64,000 bases of DNA from CAVZVZ01 sp963778895 (GTDB lineage: Bacteria > Actinomycetota > Acidimicrobiia > Acidimicrobiales > Acidimicrobilacustridaceae): positions 434,001 through 498,000 of the forward strand of contig CAVZVZ010000002.1 in NCBI GenBank assembly GCA_963778895.1, written 5' to 3'. Position 1 is the stretch's first letter; every line of letters begins with the position of its first letter. The notes beneath the pieces were generated by a model. It did not search any database, was not told the origin of the DNA, and saw only the letters and a program-made list of their open reading frames with translations. Position numbers and translations under genes: made by a program. Positions 49,919-59,631 of this stretch are shown one piece after another.

Positions 49919-50850
49919 ACGAGCTCGGTTTCGAGGGCCGCGTCGCGATCGTGACGGGCGCGGGGCGCGGCATCGGCCGTGCGTACGCACTGCTGCTCGC
50001 GGCGCGCGGTGCCCGTGTGGTCGTCAACGATCTGGGCGGATCGATGGAGGGTGCCGGTGAGGATGCACAGCCGGCGAACGATGTCGTCGCGGAGATCGGG
50101 GCCAAGGGCGGAACGGCGATCGCCGACACGAGTGACGTGTCGAAGACTGCTGGCGCCGAGGCGCTGCTCGCGTTGGCGGTCGAGGAGTTCGGACGCGTCG
50201 ACGTCGTGATCAACAACGCGGGCATCATGCGATGGGCGGGCATGCCCGAGGTCGATGCCGACAACCTCGCGAAACATCTCGCGGTCCACGTCGCCGGCTC
50301 GTTCAACACCGTGCGTGCCGCATGGCCACTCCTGGTCGACCAGGGCTACGGCCGCATCGTGATGACGACCTCGGCGGGGATGCTCGGACTGCCCAACAAC
50401 ACCTCGTACGCGACGGCCAAGGGCGGCGTGGTCGGACTGACGCGCAGCCTGGCCACCGCGGGCGCCGAGCACGACATAAAGGTGAACGCCATCGCACCCG
50501 CGGCGTGGACGAGGATGGCGGGCGGAGCAGGTGGGGGTCGGATGGAGACCCAGATGTCGCCTGATCTCGTCGCGCCGATGGTGGCGTTCCTGGCGCACGA
50601 GTCGTGCCCGGTCACCGGTGAGATCTACGCGGCCGGCGCGAGGCGGTTCGCGCGCCTCTTCATCGCGTCGACCCCGGGGTACGTGCATGCCGAAGGGGAG
50701 CCCACGATCGAGGACGTGGCGCGGCATTGGGACGCGATCAACGACGAGACCGGTTACTACGTGCCCGCAGACCTCACCGCATGGTCGGCGGCGTTCATGG
50801 CCCACCTGCTCCCGGACGACCCAGCACCCCCTGGCGATCAGGGGGCCTGA
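49915..50850 (+). CDS. SDR-family 3-hydroxyacyl-CoA dehydrogenase-like protein
   Basis: The protein reads LNELGFEGRVAIVTGAGRGI and VVVNDLGGSMEGAGED, a hallmark of the peroxisomal MFE-2-type (3R)-hydroxyacyl-CoA dehydrogenase branch of SDRs. NNAG, catalytic Ser in TTSAGMLG and SYATAKGG (Tyr, Lys) are intact. Length is about 311. No ATG, GTG or TTG fits the start: a CTG at 49915 overlapping the amidohydrolase stop as CTGA is the best fit, parallel to the ATGA overlaps elsewhere here. The last residues (PAPPGDQGA) run into a tRNA-like fragment, so the native C-terminus may have been altered. Confidence 0.87.
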   Translation: MNELGFEGRVAIVTGAGRGIGRAYALLLAARGARVVVNDLGGSMEGAGEDAQPANDVVAEIGAKGGTAIADTSDVSKTAGAEALLALAVEEFGRVDVVINNAGIMRWAGMPEVDADNLAKHLAVHVAGSFNTVRAAWPLLVDQGYGRIVMTTSAGMLGLPNNTSYATAKGGVVGLTRSLATAGAEHDIKVNAIAPAAWTRMAGGAGGGRMETQMSPDLVAPMVAFLAHESCPVTGEIYAAGARRFARLFIASTPGYVHAEGEPTIEDVARHWDAINDETGYYVPADLTAWSAAFMAHLLPDDPAPPGDQGA

Positions 50851-50873
50851 GGGTTCGAGTCCCGCCGAGCCCA
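50835..50873 (+). other. tRNA 3'-end-like fragment
   Basis: After the SDR stop, GAGGG-TTCGAGT-CCCGC resembles a T-arm (one mismatch in the stem) and is followed by CGAGCCCA, an acceptor 3' strand. No matching GGGCTCG 5' strand or D-arm lies upstream; that sequence is SDR coding DNA. It looks like a duplicated tRNA 3' end at a former integration boundary. The tRNA identity cannot be assigned. Confidence 0.5.
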
Positions 50874-50969
50874 CGATGATGTCGCATCGACAACAGGTTG
50901 CCCACTGAATGATCCCGGGGCTTATCGGTCGCCAACGAATGTCAGCGGAGAGATTCTGGATTCGAACAA

Positions 50970-50990
50970 ACTCTGGACTAATTCCAGAGT
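50970..50990. promoter_or_regulatory. FurA-type operator upstream of furA-katG
   Basis: ACTCTGGA and TCCAGAGT are perfect 8-bp inverted copies around CTAAT, ending 20 bases before the furA ATG. The core GACTAATTCCAGA resembles the AT-rich FurA operator upstream of mycobacterial furA-katG. Autoregulation by FurA is therefore likely. Confidence 0.75.
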
Positions 50991-51009
50991 TCGGGTTAGG
51001 TTGCCCCGC

Positions 51010-51451
51010 ATGGCGACGGCACCACCTCCGGACTTCGCGGCGTTGCTGCGCAGCCGAGGGCTCCAGGTGACCGCGCAGCGCTTGGCGGTACTGCGAGTGA
51101 TTGCCGCCGCACCGCATCGCACCGCCGACGAGATCGAGCAGATGGTGCGGGCCGAGCTCGGTGCCATCTCGCGCCAGGCGGTGTACGACGCGCTCGGGAC
51201 GCTTGACCGACAAGGGCCTCCTGCGGCGGATCCAGCCGGCAGGGTCGCCGGCCCGTTACGAGGACCGCGTCGACGACAACCATCACCACCTCATCTGCCG
51301 GGTCTGCGGCCGCGCCGTCGATGTCGACTGCGCGGTTGGCGACACCCCGTGCCTCGTCGCGTCGGACGACTCGGGCTACGAGATCGACGAGGCCGAAGTC
51401 ATCTACTGGGGCCGATGCCCCGATTGCGTCGCGGCAGCCGCCGCGACTTGA
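51010..51451 (+). CDS. furA: Fur-family (FurA/PerR-like) regulator (one frameshift)
   Basis: The winged-helix domain reads LLRSRGLQVTAQRLAVLRVI, HRTADEIEQMVRAELG and ISRQAVYDALGTL. A break near 51205-51215 separates it from TDKGLLRRIQPAGSPARYED, the dimer domain with DNHHHLICRVCGRAVDVDC and a closing GRCPDC. HHH, CRVCG and CPDC provide regulatory and structural metal sites. About 147 residues joined. It lies 55 bases before katG, as in mycobacteria where FurA represses katG until peroxide oxidises it. A TTG nine bases upstream is an alternative start. Confidence 0.88.
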
Positions 51452-51506
51452 ACCCATCAACAGCCGACGAACGATCACCAAAACTGCGTTCCAGAGGAGT
51501 ACCGAC

Positions 51507-53699
<2,193 letters not shown>

Positions 53700-53719
53700 T
53701 CGTGCGGCGCATCGATCGA

Positions 53720-53738
53720 CGAGCGCCCGAGGCGCTCG
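53720..53738 (+). terminator. hairpin terminator after katG
   Basis: CGAGCGCC and GGCGCTCG form a perfect 8-bp stem around CGA, 20 bases after the katG stop, followed by a weak T-containing stretch (CTTTGATT). It probably ends the furA-katG transcript. Confidence 0.7.
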
Positions 53739-53863
53739 CGCTTTGATTCGTCTGATCACTTGTGGGGGTATGTGAGCGCCGAGACCCTCACCTGCCGACG
53801 CACGAAGATCATTCCCGACGGAATCTTCTCTTTGGGTACACTCTCGGAACGTTTCTTTCCGTT

Positions 53864-55411
53864 ATGGTGGCTCTCAGCTCGAAAACTTCCGGTACGCCCA
53901 TGCCTCGCAGACCATCTTCATCCTGGCCGACTACGCCTGGAACGGTGTTCTTCGCCGGCGCAGCAGCGCCGGCGACGCTCAGCCGTGCCGTCGACGATGG
54001 CCGCATTCGCCGACTGGCCCAAGGCGTCTACTCAGCGGACCTCGGGGCGGGCGCCGAAGCACTGGTGGAGCGGAACCGATGGCTGATCGTTTCGCACTTC
54101 GTACCCGACGCTCTGATTGCCGATCGATCGGCCGCGAACAACGGGTTGCCCCAGGACGGGGTGCTCTACGTCGTCTCGAACGAGCGAGTCCGCGATCTGG
54201 AGATGCCGGGCCTCGTCATCAGCCCACGGAAGGGACCTGGCCCACTCGACGACGATCCCTCGTGGGCAGACGGCCTCCATGTCACCTCGGATGCGCGCAC
54301 CCTGATCGACAACTTCGCGATCTCACGCGGTCGAGCGGGGAGGACGGCCCGGACGCTCTCGCGAGGCGAACTCGAGGATTGGGTCGTTCGGAAGATCCGA
54401 CTCCGTCCCGATGGCTGGCTGCAAGAGCTACGAAACCGCGCGAGCGAGATCGCGGAGCAGTTGGATGTGCCTGATCGGCAAGCGCAGGTCGACGAGCTTG
54501 TTGGCGCCATCGCTGGTACTCGACCCGTACGCGCGGGCGCTGGCCGTCTGCTCGCCGCCCAAGCGGCAGGTGGTGAGTGGGACCCCGCGAGGATGGAGCG
54601 GTTCGACGAGCTCGCGGCCTATCTTGCCGCCGTACCAGCGGAGGCAGATGTTCCGGTGACGCTGGAGGCACCCCATGGTGACCTTGACGGGACGTTGCCG
54701 TTCTTCGAGGCCTACTTCTCCAACTTCATCGAGGGAACCGAGTTCACGATCGACGAGGCTGAGCAGATCATCGCAAGCGGCGAGGCCTCCGCGGACAGGC
54801 CTGAGGACGCGCACGACGTCCTCGGCACGTACCGGGTCGTCAGCGATCCCGTCGGCCGCGCGACCGTCCCCAACGATGCTGACGAACTCTTGCACCTCCT
54901 CCAGCTTCGCCACGTCGCCATCATGAGCGGTCGGCCAGAGAAGCGCCCCGGACGGTTCAAGGAGAAGCGAAACCAGGCGGGGTCATATGTGTTCGTGGAC
55001 GCTGACCTCGTTGTCGGAACGCTTGCCGAGGGCTTTCGTCGTCTCGACGACCTACCGCGGGGGTTCCCACGGGCCGCCTACCAACTCTTCCTCATCTCTG
55101 AGGTGCACCCGTTTGACGACGGGAACGGGAGGGTGGCGCGGGCGGCCATGTGCGCGGAACTCTCCGCCGTCGGGCAGTGCCGCGTCCTCGTGCCCATCGT
55201 GTTCCGAAACGAGTATCTGACCGCGCTGCGAGCCTTGTCGAGAGATGCTCGTGCGGAGCTGTACGCGCGGACGCTCGCGTACGCCTGGCGCTGGACAGCC
55301 GGCATGCCGTGGCACGACCGAAGTGGAGTCGATGGCCGGTTGCAGGCGACGAACGCGCTCATGGATTCGACGGACGCCGAGCGTTCCAGCGTCCGACTCG
55401 AGTTGCCGTGA
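53864..55411 (+). CDS. Fic-domain protein with AbiEi-like N-terminal region
   Basis: The 515-residue protein has two recognisable parts. Residues about 25-170 (TVFFAGAAAPATLSRAVDDG, RIRRLAQGVYSADL, LIADRSAANNGLPQDGVLYV, GLHVTSDARTLIDNF) resemble the winged-helix and adjoining domain of AbiEi-type transcriptional antitoxins. The C-terminal half is a Fic domain with catalytic motif HPFDDGNGRVAR (His415). An inhibitory-helix motif SNFIEG (286-291, pattern S/TxxxE G/N) precedes it, so it is the class with a built-in inhibitory helix. Fic enzymes AMPylate or otherwise modify target proteins. The start ATG at 53864 follows an inverted repeat (CGGAA/TTCCG, 53845-53861). An in-frame ATG at 53900 is possible. 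Confidence 0.85.
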   Translation: MVALSSKTSGTPMPRRPSSSWPTTPGTVFFAGAAAPATLSRAVDDGRIRRLAQGVYSADLGAGAEALVERNRWLIVSHFVPDALIADRSAANNGLPQDGVLYVVSNERVRDLEMPGLVISPRKGPGPLDDDPSWADGLHVTSDARTLIDNFAISRGRAGRTARTLSRGELEDWVVRKIRLRPDGWLQELRNRASEIAEQLDVPDRQAQVDELVGAIAGTRPVRAGAGRLLAAQAAGGEWDPARMERFDELAAYLAAVPAEADVPVTLEAPHGDLDGTLPFFEAYFSNFIEGTEFTIDEAEQIIASGEASADRPEDAHDVLGTYRVVSDPVGRATVPNDADELLHLLQLRHVAIMSGRPEKRPGRFKEKRNQAGSYVFVDADLVVGTLAEGFRRLDDLPRGFPRAAYQLFLISEVHPFDDGNGRVARAAMCAELSAVGQCRVLVPIVFRNEYLTALRALSRDARAELYARTLAYAWRWTAGMPWHDRSGVDGRLQATNALMDSTDAERSSVRLELP

Positions 55412-55440
55412 GTCAGATGTGCATGGGTTGACCTAGATAC

Positions 55441-55454
55441 ATAGGGCGTCCTAT
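55441..55454. promoter_or_regulatory. short palindrome upstream of the TetR gene
   Basis: ATAGG-GCGT-CCTAT is a perfect 5-bp inverted repeat ending nine bases before the TetR GTG, in an AT-rich patch. Position and symmetry suggest an autoregulatory operator for the TetR/P450/flavin oxidoreductase operon. It does not resemble the ACYGGTCGG element. Confidence 0.5.
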
Positions 55455-55463
55455 ATTTTCCTG

Positions 55464-56051
55464 GTGGCCACCCAGGAAGAGCGCCGGGCCGAGACGCGTC
55501 GCCGCTTGCTCGACGCCGCCGCCGAGCTGTTCGCCGAGCGGGGCATCGACGCCGCCTCCATCGACGCCATCGCCGAGCGGGCCGACCGGACGTCGGGCGC
55601 GGTCTACGACCACTTCGGGGGTAAGGACGGGTTGCTGTTCGCGCTGCTCGAAGGGTGGGTCGACGATGTGTCGGCCGTGATCGGGGCCGAGCTGTCGATG
55701 GCGACGACCCTCGACGAGCGTCTCGGCGTTTTGTGGCGCAACGTTTCCTCACCAGTCGCGGGCGACGGCAACTGGATCGCCCTCGAGCACGAGCTGTGGA
55801 CCTACGCCGCTCGCAACGCGGCAGCCCGTGACCACCTCGCGCGTCGGTACCGCGCCGCGTCACTCGGTGTCGCCGAGGCGGCGAGCGAATGGACGGGCGA
55901 GTCCGCCGACGCCGGTCCCGCGGTGATCGGGTTGCTGTTCGGCCTCGAGATGATGCGCCGCGTCGACCCCGATGCGATCACCGACGATCTGGCGATCGCC
56001 GCCCTGCGGGGTGTCGTCGCCGCCACGACTGAAGGAGCCGCACACCCGTGA
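55464..56051 (+). CDS. TetR-family transcriptional regulator
   Basis: The 195-residue regulator has the TetR helix-turn-helix (LLDAAAELFAERGIDAASID, AIAERADRTSGAVYDHFGGK) at residues about 15-60, and a ligand-binding C-terminal domain. It starts at GTG and its stop overlaps the P450 start (GTGA), so it is the first gene of a P450/flavin-oxidoreductase operon and probably autoregulates through the palindrome at 55441. The inducer is unknown, likely a substrate of the P450 or a CoA ester. Confidence 0.93.
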   Translation: MATQEERRAETRRRLLDAAAELFAERGIDAASIDAIAERADRTSGAVYDHFGGKDGLLFALLEGWVDDVSAVIGAELSMATTLDERLGVLWRNVSSPVAGDGNWIALEHELWTYAARNAAARDHLARRYRAASLGVAEAASEWTGESADAGPAVIGLLFGLEMMRRVDPDAITDDLAIAALRGVVAATTEGAAHP

Positions 56052-57253
56052 CACTGATCCAGGAACTGGACGGCATCGACTTGCTGGCCGACACGTGGGG
56101 GCGCAACGTGCCGCACGACCAGTTCGACCGGCTTCGGCGCGAGGCGCCCGTCTACTGGCACCCCGAGCCCGACGGTGCCGGTTTCTGGGCCGTCACCCGC
56201 CACGCCGACGTTCGCGCCGTGAGCCATGACTGGGAGACGTTCTCGAGCGAGCTGGGCGGCACGTTCATCCCCACGCAGGACGAAGAATCGCTCGCGCAGT
56301 TGCGCCTTTCGATCCTCAACATGGACCCGCCCAAGCACAATCGGGCCCGACGCCTGGTGTCGAAGGCCTTCACCCCGCGCATGATCGCCGCGCTCGTCGA
56401 CGAGATCGACCGCCGGGCCGAGGCCGTCGTCGACGCCGTCATCGATCGGGGCGAGTGCGAGTTCGTCGCGGACATCGCGGCGCAGGTCCCGGTGCAGATG
56501 ATCTGCGAGATGATCGGCCTCGAACCCGAGCAGTGGCCGCGGATGTTCGAGGTCTCCAACGACCTGATCGGGGCTCGTGACGACCCCGACTTCGCACACG
56601 TCGACATCGAGCTGGCGTCCACCGAGATCTTCGCCTTGTGCGACGCCGTCGCCGACGACCGCCGCCGCAACCCTCGCGACGATCTCATGACGGCTCTGGT
56701 CGAAGCCGAGCTCGACGGCGAGAGGCTCGACAACATCGAGCTCAATCTCTTCTTCATCACGCTCGTGGTCGCCGGCAACGAGACCACGCGCAATCTCATC
56801 AACCACTCGATGCTCGCCTTGGCCGAGCATCCGGACCAGATGCAGCGCCTTCGCGACGATCCGTCGCTCTGGGACAGCGCGGTCGAGGAGATGTTGCGCT
56901 GGGGGAGCTCGATCCACAACTTCCGGCGCACCGCCACGCAGGACACCGAGTTGCGCGGCGTGCCGATCGCGAAAGGCGACAAGCTCGTCATCTACTACGC
57001 CTCGGCCAATCGGGACGAGGAAGTGTTCGACGCGCCGCACACCTTCGACGTCGGGCGCACGCCCAACGATCACGTCACCTTCGGTGGTGGCGGCGTGCAC
57101 TACTGCCTCGGCGCCAGCCTGGCCCGGTCCGAGATCAAGGCCACCATGCGCCAGGTCGTCGAGCGCCTGCCTGGTATCGAGCTGGCTGCGCCTCCCGTGC
57201 GTTTGACCAGCGACTTCGTCAACGGCATCAAGCAGATGCCGGTCACCTGGTGA
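56048..57253 (+). CDS. cytochrome P450 monooxygenase
   Basis: The 401-residue P450 has an I-helix VVAGNETTRNLINHS, ExxR in VEEMLRWGSSIHNFRR, and heme loop FGGGGVHYCLGASLARSE with the proximal Cys. The N-terminus reads FDRLRREAPVYWHPEPDGAG. It resembles actinobacterial CYP families found in steroid and terpenoid catabolism, which is a resemblance in architecture and not proof of substrate. It differs from the P450 at 39.1 kb. It is co-translated with the TetR gene and followed 13 bases later by the flavin oxidoreductase. Confidence 0.94.
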   Translation: MTLIQELDGIDLLADTWGRNVPHDQFDRLRREAPVYWHPEPDGAGFWAVTRHADVRAVSHDWETFSSELGGTFIPTQDEESLAQLRLSILNMDPPKHNRARRLVSKAFTPRMIAALVDEIDRRAEAVVDAVIDRGECEFVADIAAQVPVQMICEMIGLEPEQWPRMFEVSNDLIGARDDPDFAHVDIELASTEIFALCDAVADDRRRNPRDDLMTALVEAELDGERLDNIELNLFFITLVVAGNETTRNLINHSMLALAEHPDQMQRLRDDPSLWDSAVEEMLRWGSSIHNFRRTATQDTELRGVPIAKGDKLVIYYASANRDEEVFDAPHTFDVGRTPNDHVTFGGGGVHYCLGASLARSEIKATMRQVVERLPGIELAAPPVRLTSDFVNGIKQMPVTW

Positions 57254-57266
57254 AAGGAAACAACTG

Positions 57267-58400
57267 ATGCGTACGCCGATTTGTGACGACCTGGGGATCG
57301 AGTTCCCCATCTTCGCCTTCACTCACTGCCGTGACGTCGTCGTCGCGGTGTCGAAGGCCGGTGGCTTCGGCGTGCTCGGCGCCGTGGGCTTCTCGCCCGA
57401 ACAACTCGAGATCGAGCTGAACTGGATCGACGAGCACATCGGCGACCATCCGTACGGCGTCGACATCGTCATCCCCAACAAGTACGAGGGGATGGACGCC
57501 GACATGTCGACCGAGGATCTGACGAAGATGCTCCAGGACATGGTGCCCCAGGCCCATCTCGACTTCGCCCGCAACCTGCTCATCGACCACGGCGTGCCGC
57601 TGCAAGAGGACGAGGACGACAACACGCTGAAGCTGCTCGGCTGGACCGAAGCCACGGCGACACCGCAGGTCGAGATCGCACTCCGTCACCCGAAGATGGC
57701 GCTCATCGCCAACGCGTTGGGCACACCACCCAAGGACATGATCGATCACATTCACGCCGAGGGACGCAAGGTCGCGGCCCTGTGCGGCTCGGCGTACCAA
57801 GCGCGCAAGCACGCCGACGCCGACGTCGACATCATCATCGCCCAGGGCGGCGAGGGTGGCGGTCACTGCGGTGAAGTGGGCTCGATCGTCTTGTGGCCAC
57901 AGGTCGTGAAAGAGGTGGCACCCCGGCCGGTGCTCGCCGCCGGTGGCATCGGCAGCGGTCAACAGATCGCTGCCGCGCTGGCCCTCGGCTGCCAGGGAGC
58001 GTGGTCAGGCTCGCAGTGGCTGATGGTGGAAGAGGCCGAGAACACCCCGGTGCAGCAAGAGGCCTACATCAACGCCTCGTCGCGCGACACCGTGCGTTCA
58101 CGATCGTTCACCGGCAAACCATGCCGGATGCTCCGCAACGACTGGACCGACGCCTGGGAGGACCCGGCGAATCCCGATCCCCTCGGCATGCCCCTGCAGT
58201 ACATGGTCTCGGGTGTGGCGGTCGCGGCCACCCACCGCTGGCCCGACCAGACGGTCGACGTGGCGTTCAATCCCGTGGGCCAGGTCGTCGGCCAGTTCGA
58301 GAAGGTCGAGAAGTCCGCGGCCGTGATCGAGCGTTGGGTGAACGAGTACCTGGAGGCCTCGGGTCACCTCGACGAGCTGAACGCCGCGGCCGCGGGCTGA
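57267..58400 (+). CDS. nitronate monooxygenase/2-nitropropane dioxygenase-like flavoprotein
   Basis: The 377-residue TIM-barrel flavoprotein starts at an ATG behind AAAGGAAAC. FMN-binding segments include GFGVLGAVG, DVDIIIAQGGEGGGHCGEVG with the catalytic-position His, and PVLAAGGIGSGQQIAAALAL. The segment ALGCQGAWSGSQWLMVEEAE is typical of the enoyl-reductase-like/NMO family. Such proteins in catabolic operons may oxidise nitronates or act as enoyl-CoA reductase-like dehydrogenases. It shares an operon with the TetR and P450 genes. Confidence 0.92.
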   Translation: MRTPICDDLGIEFPIFAFTHCRDVVVAVSKAGGFGVLGAVGFSPEQLEIELNWIDEHIGDHPYGVDIVIPNKYEGMDADMSTEDLTKMLQDMVPQAHLDFARNLLIDHGVPLQEDEDDNTLKLLGWTEATATPQVEIALRHPKMALIANALGTPPKDMIDHIHAEGRKVAALCGSAYQARKHADADVDIIIAQGGEGGGHCGEVGSIVLWPQVVKEVAPRPVLAAGGIGSGQQIAAALALGCQGAWSGSQWLMVEEAENTPVQQEAYINASSRDTVRSRSFTGKPCRMLRNDWTDAWEDPANPDPLGMPLQYMVSGVAVAATHRWPDQTVDVAFNPVGQVVGQFEKVEKSAAVIERWVNEYLEASGHLDELNAAAAG

Positions 58401-58449
58401 TCGCCGCCCCGTGATCGCCGCCCCGCGATCATCACGCGAGACTGAGCTG

Positions 58450-58465
58450 TACCGGTCGGTCCAAT
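58450..58465. promoter_or_regulatory. shared operator element, site C
   Basis: TACCGGTCGGTCCAAT lies 11 bases upstream of the acyl-CoA dehydrogenase ATG and matches site A at 14 of 16 positions. The following TAGGAT could be a -10 box giving a leaderless transcript, so the element would overlap the core promoter. Confidence 0.65.
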
Positions 58466-58476
58466 AGGATCGGCCG

Positions 58477-59625
58477 ATGGACTTCTCGCTTCGCGAACCC
58501 GAACGCGACCTGGTCGGGCTGTGCCGCGACTTCGCCCAGAACGAGATCGCGCCGCGCGCCCCGCTCGCGTGGGAGGAGGGGCGGTGCCCCACCGATCTGC
58601 TCCGCGAGATGGGCGAGCTGGGCCTGCTCGGCATGCTGATCCCCGAGGAGTGGGGCGGGATCGGCATGACGACGATCGGCTTCGTCGCGGCGATGGAGCA
58701 GATCGGGCTGGCCGACCAGTCCGTAGCGGCGGCCTGGCAGGCCCACGTGACGATTGGTTCGTTGCCGCTCTACCTGTTCGGCGACGACGCGCAGCGCGAG
58801 CGCTGGTTGCGACCACTGGCCGAGGGACGCGCGCTCGGTGCGTTCGGGCTGACCGAGCCCGATGCCGGCTCCGACGCACGAGGCATCAGCACCCGCGCCG
58901 AACGGCGCGACGGCGGCTGGCTCATCAACGGGCGCAAGACGTTCATCTCCAACGCCGGCACCGACATGTCGTTCGGCGTGACGCTGCTCGCGCGCACCCA
59001 GACATCAGGCACCGACAAGCCGACGTTCGCGAGCTTCGTCGTCGAGAAGGACACGGCCGGGTTCACGATGGGCCCGAAGATGCGAGGCATCGGTTGGCGG
59101 GGCCTCGACACGCGCGAGCTGTACTTCGACGACGTTTGGGTTCCCGACGAGAACCTCGTCGGCGATCCGGATCTCGGCCTCAGCCAGTTCCTGCGCACGC
59201 TCGAGGTCGGGCGCATCTCGATAGCGGCACTGTCACTCAGCCTGACCCAAGCTGTACTCGACCTCGCGCTGGACTACGCACGCCAGCGTGTGCAGTTCGG
59301 ACAGCCCATCTCGAAGTTCCAAGCCGTGCAGTTCAAGTTGGCCGACATCGCGACCGAGCTCGAGGCGGCCCGCTGGCTCACCTACCGCGCCGCGCACCTG
59401 CGCGACGAGGGTCAGCCCTTCCAGAAGGAAGCCGCGATGGCCAAGCTGAAGGCCAGTCGCGTCGCGACGTGGGCCGCGTCCGAGGCCGTGCAGATCCACG
59501 GCGGTCTCGGCTACATGCTCGAGTCACCGGTGGCGCGCTTCTACTGCGACTCGAAGGTGCTCGAGATCGGTGAAGGCACCAACGAGATCCAGCACCTGGT
59601 GATCGCCCGCGCCCTGGGTTGCTAG
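58477..59625 (+). CDS. acyl-CoA dehydrogenase
   Basis: The 382-residue FAD enzyme has the usual three domains. The N-terminal helices (LREPERDLVGLCRDFAQNEI) lead to the FAD/substrate signatures GAFGLTEPDAGSDARGI and WLINGRKTFISNAGTD. The C-terminal helical domain has YARQRVQFGQPISKFQAVQF, QIHGGLGYMLESPVARFY and IGEGTNEIQHLVIARAL. It dehydrogenates an acyl-CoA at the alpha-beta position and passes electrons to ETF. The shared operator C at its promoter ties it to the Rieske/BVMO genes. The gene is intact. Confidence 0.95.
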   Translation: MDFSLREPERDLVGLCRDFAQNEIAPRAPLAWEEGRCPTDLLREMGELGLLGMLIPEEWGGIGMTTIGFVAAMEQIGLADQSVAAAWQAHVTIGSLPLYLFGDDAQRERWLRPLAEGRALGAFGLTEPDAGSDARGISTRAERRDGGWLINGRKTFISNAGTDMSFGVTLLARTQTSGTDKPTFASFVVEKDTAGFTMGPKMRGIGWRGLDTRELYFDDVWVPDENLVGDPDLGLSQFLRTLEVGRISIAALSLSLTQAVLDLALDYARQRVQFGQPISKFQAVQFKLADIATELEAARWLTYRAAHLRDEGQPFQKEAAMAKLKASRVATWAASEAVQIHGGLGYMLESPVARFYCDSKVLEIGEGTNEIQHLVIARALGC

Positions 59626-59631
59626 GAGTAG

